A DNA stretch of 64,000 nucleotides from Candidatus Thorarchaeota archaeon (GTDB lineage Archaea; Asgardarchaeota; Thorarchaeia; Thorarchaeales; Thorarchaeaceae). The notes below the pieces were generated by a model. That model did no database searches. It worked only from the letters and a program-made list of their open reading frames with translations, and was not told the DNA's origin. Both the position numbers and the translations under genes were made by a program. Positions 44,750 through 51,920 of the stretch are shown piece by piece (the first letter of the stretch is position 1; every line of letters begins with the position of its first letter). The stretch covers positions 25,839 through 89,838 of the forward strand of contig JACAEL010000012.1 of NCBI GenBank assembly GCA_013388835.1. The letters are read 5' to 3'.

Positions 44750-45778
44750 ATGTCAAGTTTCGAGCTTATCAAACAGGCAATGCTTGGCAATGTCGAGGAG
44801 CGCTTGCCAGTGGCAATATGGATGCACCATCCGGAGCGGGACAGGACAGCGGAAGGTCTGGCTCATGAAGAGGTGTCAGTCCACAGGGAGTTCAACCATG
44901 ACCTCCTGAAGGTGTCATTTCACGGGAGATACCCGGTCGTGGACTGGGGCTGTGTCGCAGCATATGATGGTCGGCCTTCTGGCTCGACCCATTGCGAGAG
45001 TTGCGCAGTGACCAGTGTTGAAGACTGGGAGACCCTTGAACCGCTGGATGTCAACACAGGTGAGTTTGGAAAGCAGTTGAGGGCCATGGAAATGATTGCA
45101 GCATATGCGAGCGACAGAGTTCCAACCATGGCAACTGTATTTGATCCTGCAATGGTCGCTGACAAGCTGTGCGAAGAGAAACTGGTTCAGTACATAGAGA
45201 GTCATCCGGATGTGATGAGACACACACTTGACCTCATCACAGACGTCATGATAGACTTTGCACGAGCAGTCCTAGAAGCAGGCTCATATGGTCTCTTCAT
45301 CGCGTCCCAGCACTCCACCAAGACCGCAGTCAGCGACCGTGACTATCGCGAATTCGTGTTGCCCTACCAGGAGAAGATGCTGTCACGACTGTCCGGGAAG
45401 GCCAAGTTCATAGTCGTACACCTTCACACAGGCGAGAGGGGAGAAGAGGTCCGCTTTGACCTGGCAGATCGCACTCACGCTGTAGATGCTTTGAACTGGG
45501 AGGACCAGACTGCAGTGCCGACACTTGCTGAAGGAAAGGCACGGCTGAGGAGGACCGTGCTTGGCGGTGTAGACCAGCAAGGACTGCTGCGCACTGGCAC
45601 AGTGGACGACATCAAGGCACAGGTCTTGGACACGATAAGACAGACAAGGTTGAAGCGACTGATTGTGTCCCCGGGCTGTGTGATACCTGTTGACACGCCG
45701 AGGGACAACATCCGAGCAGTGGTGGATGCGGTGCGTTCAATCAAGCCATGGAGCAAGGAGTGGGAAGCATACGTATAA
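44750..45778 (+). CDS. uroporphyrinogen decarboxylase (URO-D) family protein
   Basis: 342 residues, TIM-barrel URO-D family. Matching segments are SSFELIKQAMLGNVEERLPVA-type N-terminus (split here), ATVFDPAMVADKL, IDFARAVLEAGSYGLFIASQ, VVHLHTGERGEE, ALNWEDQT and a C-terminal RLIVSPGCVIPVDTPRDNIRAVVDAV. The heme-pathway active-site motif of HemE (RQAGR) is absent, so it more likely belongs to the methyltransferase/unknown-decarboxylase branch. No corrinoid protein is adjacent. Its substrate is unknown. Confidence 0.85.
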   Translation: MSSFELIKQAMLGNVEERLPVAIWMHHPERDRTAEGLAHEEVSVHREFNHDLLKVSFHGRYPVVDWGCVAAYDGRPSGSTHCESCAVTSVEDWETLEPLDVNTGEFGKQLRAMEMIAAYASDRVPTMATVFDPAMVADKLCEEKLVQYIESHPDVMRHTLDLITDVMIDFARAVLEAGSYGLFIASQHSTKTAVSDRDYREFVLPYQEKMLSRLSGKAKFIVVHLHTGERGEEVRFDLADRTHAVDALNWEDQTAVPTLAEGKARLRRTVLGGVDQQGLLRTGTVDDIKAQVLDTIRQTRLKRLIVSPGCVIPVDTPRDNIRAVVDAVRSIKPWSKEWEAYV

Positions 45779-46074
45779 GGAACAAAGAAGTCACAGGCCT
45801 TCAAGAGTGGACCAGCCGTCCAATCGAGATTGAGGGCGAGGACAAATCCAGACCTATCACGTAGCGAGGGCGACGAAACCAATGGCGCTTCTCGTGGAAG
45901 AAACAGAGAGCGTTGCCGTAAGGGAAGCACTGGGCGAGTCAAGCAGGTGCCAAATACTGCTAGCCTTGATGTACTGCCGAGTACGCTGACGAAGCAGGCG
46001 GTCACAGTCGCAGGCATGAACAGCATGGTAACATGATGTGACCTGTTCGGGTGACCTCAGGACGTGGCTTCGCA
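45779..46074. other. intergenic region without a recognisable gene
   Basis: About 300 bp after the URO-D-family gene. Short frames exist on both strands, but their translations have no protein-like pattern. No tRNA, RNase P signature or CRISPR-like repeat was seen. It ends at the TATA element of the micropeptide unit. Confidence 0.45.
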
Positions 46075-46082
46075 TTATATAC
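46075..46082 (+). promoter_or_regulatory. TATA box of the micropeptide transcript
   Basis: CGCATTATATACTC contains the archaeal TATA consensus TTATATAC. It lies 32 nt before the first micro-ORF ATG at 46114, predicting transcription from about 46105 with almost no leader. No other gene is close enough downstream on this strand to use it. Confidence 0.6.
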
Positions 46083-46113
46083 TCAGTCTGCGCTGTGTTA
46101 CTTGTGAACAATC

Positions 46114-46218
46114 ATGGCTCAAGCAACTAACAACCGGACTGAACCTGTGAAGGACTGGACGCGCAAGGCCCAGTCGACCCGTGCTCTTGGCTACGCATAC
46201 TCCACTGTCGTGAGGTGA
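46114..46218 (+). CDS. micropeptide 1 (34 aa)
   Basis: The ORF encodes a basic 34-residue peptide ending STRALGYAYSTVVR. It lies 32 nt after a TATA box and lacks an SD, as expected for a leaderless first gene. Its C-terminal half resembles the next peptide: STRA plus a Y-x-Y pair two residues later. All four STRA codons differ synonymously between the two (TCG ACC CGT GCT versus TCC ACA AGG GCC), which points to selection on protein. No family known to me; too short for standard gene callers. Confidence 0.55.
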   Translation: MAQATNNRTEPVKDWTRKAQSTRALGYAYSTVVR

Positions 46219-46223
46219 ACACA

Positions 46224-46307
46224 ATGACCAGCGAGAACCAGCGCACCCACAAGCGCACCCTCATCTCCACAAGGGCCGTCGCCTATCAGTACTTCAGAAG
46301 GCAGTGA
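46224..46307 (+). CDS. micropeptide 2 (27 aa), paralogue of micropeptide 1
   Basis: A strongly basic 27-residue peptide with the core STRAVAYQYFRRQ. An SD (GAGGTGA, 46212-46218) overlaps the stop of micropeptide 1 and sits 5 nt from this ATG, so the two are probably translated from one message. The shared S-T-R-A-hydrophobic-small-Y-x-Y core identifies it as a diverged duplicate. Basic charge suggests binding to RNA, DNA or a membrane surface, but this is inference. Confidence 0.55.
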   Translation: MTSENQRTHKRTLISTRAVAYQYFRRQ

Positions 46308-46430
46308 ATGGACATGACACCTCATAGCCTTGGGAGTCCCGATGGCGCCTCCATTCTCAGAGATGAGTCTGAAGTGATGGAGAGAGCCCCGCTAACAGTA
46401 TCCGAAGTGCTCGCGTTGGAGGCAACGTGA
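46308..46430 (+). CDS. micropeptide 3 (40 aa), unrelated
   Basis: A 40-residue ORF whose ATG directly follows the stop of micropeptide 2 (TGAATG), with GAAGG 6 nt upstream. The peptide is acidic (RDESEVMERAPLTVSEVLAL) and not related to the two basic ones. Its end runs into the 3' hairpin. It may be a real third product, perhaps a partner of opposite charge, or simply an open frame. Confidence 0.35.
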   Translation: MDMTPHSLGSPDGASILRDESEVMERAPLTVSEVLALEAT

Positions 46431-46443
46431 GCACTCTCTTTTC
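46406..46443 (+). terminator. terminator-like hairpin closing the micropeptide unit
   Basis: A 12-bp stem (46406-46417 with 46424-46435, one G-T wobble) with a 6-nt GGAGGC loop is followed by CTCTTTTC. The last codons of micropeptide 3 form the 3' arm. The loop sequence resembles an SD, so an additional regulatory role is possible. Confidence 0.6.
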
Positions 46444-46473
46444 ATCGCCTGTCTACTTCGTGGGATTGGGGAT

Positions 46474-46584
46474 TGGTGCCGAGGAGGGGACTCGAACCCC
46501 TGAACTCCTACGAGAGTGGATTTCTCATTGGAGCAAGCCTCTGATCTTGAGTCCACCGCCGTTGGCCAGCTTGGCTACCTCGGC
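46474..46584 (-). tRNA. tRNA-Leu (anticodon CAA) with 24-nt intron
   Basis: The minus strand folds as a class II tRNA: acceptor GCCGAGG/CCTCGGC, D arm AGCCAAGCTGGCCAACGGC, a long variable arm, T arm GGGG-TTCGAGT-CCCC, discriminator A and encoded CCA. The anticodon loop CTCAAG|A is interrupted after position 37 by an intron at 46545-46522. Exon CTCA pairs with intron TGAG, and the flanking three-base bulges AGA and AAA give a standard bulge-helix-bulge splice motif. A TATA-like CTAAATAC lies about 25 nt upstream (46609-46616). Confidence 0.93.
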
Positions 46585-46850
46585 CTCAGATGGTTACGGC
46601 CTCAGTCTGTATTTAGGCGTTTCCGTAAATGGGCCGGCGGTAGTTGTCCAGTGTATATACCGGCTTCTTGTGCTCAGAGTGTGGGGCGCCCATGGTTGGA
46701 TGTGCACACTCACATGGATTGGAGGCGGTCTGGCACTCAGACAACCACCAGTAGGCATTCCAGTGCGGTCTCTTGGGAGCGACACGACTCCTGACTCAGA
46801 GTCTACGCGACTGACAATCAGAGGTGCGTGGGGCTGGTAGAGACACCGAA

Positions 46851-49800
46851 TCATACATCCTCTGGGCGCAGAAGCTTCGACTTGGACTGGAAGATGGGAC
46901 CGACAATTCCCATGACGAACCTGACGAATCCGTCATCCTCAGTCACTACTCCGACGACATCCTCATCCTTCTGCGTTGCTGGTGCGAGAAGCATCTCCTC
47001 ACTGTCGCGTATGCACGCATAGACGTCCTTCTCTGCCCGTGAGCGGACGCGGATGTTGCCCTTGCCAACAATGCTCTTCACTTTGGCACTGAGTGCTGGG
47101 GACTCTGTCACGACCAGTTCGACGCCAGTAGTCGACTTGAGTCTGGCAAGTGTCTCGACCGGCATCTCCTCAGGGCTTGGGAGTATCAGAGTCACCTTTG
47201 ACTTGGCTCGGTCAATCATGTCTTGGATCTGTGCAAGAACAGCCTTGCGTGTCACCACGGTCCATGTCTTCTTAGCTCCTGGAAAGTCGGTCTCACTCAC
47301 GACCTTCCAGACGGACCTGAGCAGCTTGGTGACCTCGACCCCTGTGGAACTCGTGCCTGCAGAACTTGGAAACGCCTTTGCGATGGTTGCCTCAGCCTTG
47401 CCTATCATCTCGTTCTCCTCAGCAAGACCTCTCAGCTTTGTGACCTCCTCTCTGACAAACGTGCTCGCCTCTGCCACCTGTCCCCACGCCTTCTCGAGCT
47501 CAGCCTTTGCCTTGGACTTGGAGGCCGAGAGGCTCTTCTCGGAGGACTTCTCGGAGGACTTCAGTTCCTTTCTCAGACTCGCCACTAGACCGTCTGTACC
47601 GTCCTTCACAGTGCCCACAAGCTTCTGGGACGCCTTGTCCACAGACTCCTTCGATGTTGCCAAGAGGGACTGCATTGCCTTGCTCTCAGACTCCAGACTC
47701 TGTTCAAGTTCTTCCGAGAGTCTGCCGAGAGTCCCATCGATTGTGTCTCTCGCTTCCGATGAGAAACTCTCCAGGGCAGAACCAATCTCGGCAATCGCAT
47801 TGCTGAACGCCGTCAGTGTCTGGTCCATATCACTCTGAACTCCTGTGGAAACATGTTCAATCAGTTGCGAGGACGCCTGCAGAGAGGCCTGAATCGTCTG
47901 CTCGCAACTCTTGGACGCGCGCTCCAAGTCCGCAGTGACTGACTCGAGAGTGTCGCTGAATGCATCATGGACGCTCTGAACTCCTTGACGTGATGAAGCC
48001 GAGAACTGCTGTCTTGCCTTGTCGAGGACTGAGGCAATACTTGTCTTGGTGCCCTCAATGGTCTCGGACGCAGTCTGCCCGGAGGCGGTCATGTGGCTCA
48101 GCACAGACTCTCTCAGGCGCCCTGAGTGTGACTTTGTCTTGTCTGTGCAACCTGTCACTGTTGAGCTCGCATCTCCGTGCCACTGAGCCACTGAGTCACT
48201 CACAGCGGTGGCCAAGGAAGTGATGAGCCGTATGCTCTCGTCTCTCATCGTCGAAACAGATGCTGCCGCGGTCTCGCCCAACTCGCCCCTTGTTGAGTCG
48301 AGGGCACCCACCACCTGCCGTCTCCTCGCGTCCGCGTCTTCTATCAGGTGTTCCTTCTCAGCAACCACCTGAGCAGCAACATGGTCCGCGGCCTTGTCAT
48401 GCGCGTCCACCTGTTGCCTGGACACATCATCGATACGCCTCGCCAACTCGTCATACCGAGTCCGGTAGGCCTCAAGCTGAGACGCGAGACTCCTTGACAC
48501 GTCTTTGAGCTCTGCACTGACAACCTGGGCAATCTCCGAGCTGGCCGCACTAGTGTGTTTCTGAACCTCTTCTGTAGCCGTCGTGACCACACGCTCTATC
48601 TCCGCCTGCAACTGCTGTGCCATTTGACGAAGATACTCTTCGGTCTTCTGCGCGAGACCCGTGAGTCCCTTGCTGGTCTTCTCACTAATGGCGTTCAGTG
48701 ACTGGGCCAGTTTGGACTCCGACTCCTGCAGCATAGCCCTTGACCGCTCCAAGGAGTCCTGATTCAGCCCCTTGAGAGAGGCACCAGTACTGTCAACTCG
48801 TGCCTTCAGGCTCTTCTTGCTATCAGACAGAACGGTCTCCACATGTTCTACGAAGGTCTCTGCCATCTCGCTGGTCTTGTCATAGAACTCCTGGATAGAA
48901 CCCGTGCTGGTGGCGTGCATACGCTCCATTGCACTGCGAACCTGTGACTCCGCAGAGACAGCAAATGAGTTGATCTGGTCGGTGAGGCTTGAGAACACGC
49001 TCGTAGCCTGCTTCACAAGCCCGTCAGATGATGAGGTCACCGCCGACTCAAAGTCCCTCAGCGACGCCTCAATGCCGGCCTGAGCCTCTTCAGTCGCCCC
49101 GACTACAGATGACTGGAGTTCCTTCAGTCTGTTGCCCTCCTGCGACTGAAGACGCGCAAGCACATCGGTCGTGTCAGCAATCAGACGACCCATTTGCGTC
49201 TCAAGGTCATGGGTCGAATGCTCCAGCGAGCTGCTGAGACTCGTCTCTGACTTTTCGAGGGCTGTTGACAGTGACTCCGATGTCCCAGAGAAAGCCGTAC
49301 GAATCTGACCCGCAGCCGCGTCGAGTCCCTGAACAGTCTTCTCTTTGACTCGCGCCATACCGTCAACTGTCGATGCAGCTCGTCCGCGGAGCGTCTCACC
49401 CGTGCTCTGAGACTGTGCCTCCAGAACCTCATGTGCTCTCTTGCCATGCGACTCGATACTGCTGAGCAAAGTCGTCTTGGTGTCAGCGATTGTGTTCTTG
49501 GTCTCAGAAGTCCAGCTCTTGACCCTAGATGCGACCGAGTGTACCGCTGTGGCCAAGCTGTTCTTTATCTCGCTGGCGGCGGGCTCTATGCTCTCGACGG
49601 AGGAGCTCTTCCATGCCTCGGTGGCCGCCACTGCGCTGCTCTCGATGTTCTTCAATGACTCCTTGAACCCCTTCTCCACAGTCTCGATGGAACTCTCCAG
49701 CAGAGATACCGTTTCGGACTGCTGTGCCTCGCGCCCCGAGTCGACCTTGTCCAGCCGCTCTAGTGCGGACTCGACAATCTGAAGCAGATTGTCACGGACA

Positions 49801-50120
49801 GCACCTGTGAAACTCTCGGCCTGTTCCCGGAGCTCACCGCGGGCTTGCTCGACCCGGGCACCTATGCCTTCCACCTCTCTGGCAAGCCCATCGAATGGTG
49901 GAACACACTGATACCGGGTCACTATCCCCGGCAACTCAACCACCAAGTTCTGTTTGACAAGGTGCGCGACGACCGCTTGAGCCTTCTCCAGAGGCAGTCC
50001 ACCCAGCAGGGCGATGTCACCGCTAGTGACATTTCCAGCGCCGATAATCAGCGAATACACCTTTGCCTCCTCTTCACTTAGAGAGGCAATCTTGCCTACT
50101 ACATCTCTGACCTCAGACAT
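46851..50120 (-). CDS. giant TrmB-like protein: N-terminal winged helix, about 800-residue coiled coil, C-terminal TrmB/PLD-like sensor domain
   Basis: 1089 residues from ATG 50120 (MSEVRDVVGKIASLSEEEAK); the frame stays open to 50669 through the IS remnant but that part is not this gene. Residues 1-95 are a TrmB-type wHTH (EEEAKVYSLIIGAG, LPLEKAQAVVAHLVKQNLV, GIVTRYQCVPPFDGLA). About 100-930 is a continuous Ser/Ala/Glu/Lys-rich coiled coil resembling chemoreceptor stalks or apolipoprotein repeats. About 945-1089 resembles the TrmB C-terminal domain (KTWTVVTRKAVLAQIQDMID, KVTLILPSPEEMP). No membrane segment is seen. TrmB is normally 250-350 residues. Chromosome organisation or filament formation is possible; function unknown. 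Confidence 0.85.
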   Translation of the reverse strand: MSEVRDVVGKIASLSEEEAKVYSLIIGAGNVTSGDIALLGGLPLEKAQAVVAHLVKQNLVVELPGIVTRYQCVPPFDGLAREVEGIGARVEQARGELREQAESFTGAVRDNLLQIVESALERLDKVDSGREAQQSETVSLLESSIETVEKGFKESLKNIESSAVAATEAWKSSSVESIEPAASEIKNSLATAVHSVASRVKSWTSETKNTIADTKTTLLSSIESHGKRAHEVLEAQSQSTGETLRGRAASTVDGMARVKEKTVQGLDAAAGQIRTAFSGTSESLSTALEKSETSLSSSLEHSTHDLETQMGRLIADTTDVLARLQSQEGNRLKELQSSVVGATEEAQAGIEASLRDFESAVTSSSDGLVKQATSVFSSLTDQINSFAVSAESQVRSAMERMHATSTGSIQEFYDKTSEMAETFVEHVETVLSDSKKSLKARVDSTGASLKGLNQDSLERSRAMLQESESKLAQSLNAISEKTSKGLTGLAQKTEEYLRQMAQQLQAEIERVVTTATEEVQKHTSAASSEIAQVVSAELKDVSRSLASQLEAYRTRYDELARRIDDVSRQQVDAHDKAADHVAAQVVAEKEHLIEDADARRRQVVGALDSTRGELGETAAASVSTMRDESIRLITSLATAVSDSVAQWHGDASSTVTGCTDKTKSHSGRLRESVLSHMTASGQTASETIEGTKTSIASVLDKARQQFSASSRQGVQSVHDAFSDTLESVTADLERASKSCEQTIQASLQASSQLIEHVSTGVQSDMDQTLTAFSNAIAEIGSALESFSSEARDTIDGTLGRLSEELEQSLESESKAMQSLLATSKESVDKASQKLVGTVKDGTDGLVASLRKELKSSEKSSEKSLSASKSKAKAELEKAWGQVAEASTFVREEVTKLRGLAEENEMIGKAEATIAKAFPSSAGTSSTGVEVTKLLRSVWKVVSETDFPGAKKTWTVVTRKAVLAQIQDMIDRAKSKVTLILPSPEEMPVETLARLKSTTGVELVVTESPALSAKVKSIVGKGNIRVRSRAEKDVYACIRDSEEMLLAPATQKDEDVVGVVTEDDGFVRFVMGIVGPIFQSKSKLLRPEDV

Positions 50121-50208
50121 CGGTAGATGCACCACAGTCGCATCGATACTGTGTACTGCCAAGTCAGTAAGTGGGCTTAGAATGTTTTGATTCCCTAGAC
50201 TAGGCCGT

Positions 50209-50551
50209 TCATTGTAAGTTGGACGAAGTTGGAGATGCAGATGGAGATTCTGCTGCCAGCCGAGTCCTTCCAGGAACGGCACTGGACTGTGCAAGATTCC
50301 TTGCTGCGTTGATGTCAGCGTGAATGTGAGTACCACATGACGGGCAGTAGAAGTGCTCTCCACCTCTGACCTGCTCGGTCGAGTCCGGGTCCGACACTCG
50401 AATGCCCCGCTCTCCACAGGCGTGGCAGCTGCTCGACTTGTCTGTGGCCTCCCGGCGTCCGCAGGCACGTCAGGAGCCCGGCGGCCTCCCAGCGTCGGGT
50501 CGTCTTCGTACAGACACCGAGCACAGTGGCAGCATGCGACACTGTGAGCAT
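50209..50551 (-). mobile_element. IS607-type element remnant: tnpA start joined to tnpB end
   Basis: Positions 50551-50441 encode the MerR-like N-terminus of an IS607 serine recombinase (LTVSHAATVLGV, TKTTRRWEAAGLL, LRTPGGHR). In another frame, 50440-50209 encodes the C-terminal zinc ribbon of TnpB (SSSCHACGERGIR, then FYCPSCGTHIHADINAARNL). The recombinase catalytic domain and most of TnpB are missing, so one internal deletion joined the two ends near 50440. The element is non-functional. It lies directly upstream of the giant coiled-coil gene and runs in the same direction. Confidence 0.8.
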
Positions 50552-50696
50552 GAGCGTGGGCAAAGACCTCAGCACATATCAGGCTCGGCTCAGCCAACTG
50601 GTACACGACCAGTACAAGAATGTCCAACTTCTGGGCAACTGCTCCCGTACCCATGAGGGGAAGAGTCAATGTGTTCCATGCAGTGACAGGATGGTC

Positions 50697-51038
50697 TCAC
50701 TCGGTGGGAACGTCAATCTCATCGAGAAGCGGGCGGATCTGTCGATAGAACTCCGCAATCAGTCTACTCTTTGGGTCCTCAGTCTCAAGAATGAAGAGAC
50801 GAATCTGCTGTCCCACCTTGATCTCTTTGATGATGCCCATCTCTACGAGCGGCCGCATGACCCTGTGGATTGTTGAGTGAGCAAGACCAGTCTCTTTGGC
50901 GGTCCTGCTCAGGTTGAAGAACTCCTTCGGCCGGTCGAGGAAGAGCTGGACGACACGAGTCTGCGCCCGAGATGCGAATACCCGCTCCAGCAGCCGCTTG
51001 TTTCTCGGCACATTGGAGACCTCGCTGGTCTTATCCAT
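50697..51038 (-). CDS. winged-helix transcriptional regulator
   Basis: 113 residues. The core is a wHTH: RVVQLFLDRPKEFFNLSRTA, AHSTIHRVMRPLVEMGIIK, KVGQQIRLFILE. A helical C-terminus (LIAEFYRQIRPLLDEID) may dimerise. It overlaps the 3' end of the UMP kinase gene by 8 bp, so it is co-expressed with it. It could act on its own operon or on the palindrome between pyrH and valS, but nothing shows this directly. Confidence 0.78.
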   Translation of the reverse strand: MDKTSEVSNVPRNKRLLERVFASRAQTRVVQLFLDRPKEFFNLSRTAKETGLAHSTIHRVMRPLVEMGIIKEIKVGQQIRLFILETEDPKSRLIAEFYRQIRPLLDEIDVPTE

Positions 51039-51717
51039 GTACTATCACGCTCCCCACCTTCTCGCCACTCAGAACACGGACGATGTTCTTCGGTGTCCTA
51101 CCGTCAAGTATCACAGTAGGAATCCTTGACCGTGCTACAATGCTTATTGCCACGGGGTCGAACAGCTTGTACTCTCCGGCTCTCGTCCCGCTCCCTGAGA
51201 GTATTCCCTGAAGCTCCACAATACTCACTTGGTCCAACTTCCTTGCGCCCGGTTCACTGGGGTCGCGGTCAAATACCCCCTCGACATTGGTCGCATTGAG
51301 CAACCAGTCCGCCCGGATGGCCTCAGCTGCAAGTGCAGCCACAGCGTTCGTGGACTGACCCGGTGTGAGACCTCCCATCAACACCACCCGTCCAGTACAG
51401 ACGGCTATCTCTAGCTCCTCGAGGGTCTCAACAGCTCTGGGGTAAGCATCATCGGGCAGAGCAGACATGAGCAGCTCTGCATTGTGTCGGGCAATCTTGA
51501 TTCCCAGCCAGTCCGCCTGTACCTCGCTGGCACCCAGCTGTCGGGCTGCAGAGATGAACGACCTAGCAGGTCTGCCCCCACCGACAACGACAACCAACTG
51601 GTGGCCGTTCCTGTGAAGCGTGGAGAGCTCTCTTGCATACTCACGTACACGGTCCACTATCAGCTGTCCCGTGTCGTCATAAAGCAGAGAGCCGCCTATC
51701 TTGATGACCGCACGCAT
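51031..51717 (-). CDS. pyrH: uridylate (UMP) kinase, archaeal type
   Basis: 228 residues, amino-acid-kinase fold. Visible are IKIGGSLLYDD, VVVGGGRPARSFISAARQLG, the UMP-binding region ARHNAELLMSAL and LMGGLTPGQSTNAVAALAAE, plus LNATNVEGVFDRDPSE. It phosphorylates UMP to UDP. Length and motifs fit archaeal PyrH (220-230 residues). It diverges from valS across about 200 bp that holds a 22-bp perfect palindrome. Confidence 0.95.
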   Translation of the reverse strand: MRAVIKIGGSLLYDDTGQLIVDRVREYARELSTLHRNGHQLVVVVGGGRPARSFISAARQLGASEVQADWLGIKIARHNAELLMSALPDDAYPRAVETLEELEIAVCTGRVVLMGGLTPGQSTNAVAALAAEAIRADWLLNATNVEGVFDRDPSEPGARKLDQVSIVELQGILSGSGTRAGEYKLFDPVAISIVARSRIPTVILDGRTPKNIVRVLSGEKVGSVIVHG

Positions 51718-51831
51718 TATCCGTCCGCAACCAAGGGGTTTGTGAGGTGGGACTCTCTCGTGTTGCTAAAGAAACTTTCCTGTTTGGAACAGGCCCGTCG
51801 TAATATCGACGGGGGGCACGCGAGGCCGGAC

Positions 51832-51853
51832 ATGGACAACAGCTGTTGTCCAT
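51832..51853. promoter_or_regulatory. perfect 22-bp palindrome between pyrH and valS
   Basis: The half-site ATGGACAACAG is followed immediately by its exact reverse complement CTGTTGTCCAT, with no spacer. It lies 68 bp upstream of the preferred valS ATG and about 20-30 bp after a TATA-like TAATATCG (51801-51808), so it would overlap the start of the valS transcript. It could be a protein-binding dyad or an 11-bp RNA hairpin in the leader. Confidence 0.6.
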
Positions 51854-51920
51854 AAGCCTTTTAGGAGATACGGCCCCGGCGTGCAAAAGGAATGGGTTCC
51901 CCTTGTTGACATCAAGGAGA

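Noticed and set aside
45830..46036. 68-codon frame rich in Arg, Gly and Ser before the micropeptide unit
   Set aside because: No SD, low-complexity translation and equally open frames on the other strand.
50121..50669. Extension of the giant coiled-coil ORF to 1272 residues
   Set aside because: These codons read through the IS607 remnant in a different frame from its TnpA and TnpB fragments; the TrmB domain begins at the ATG at 50120.
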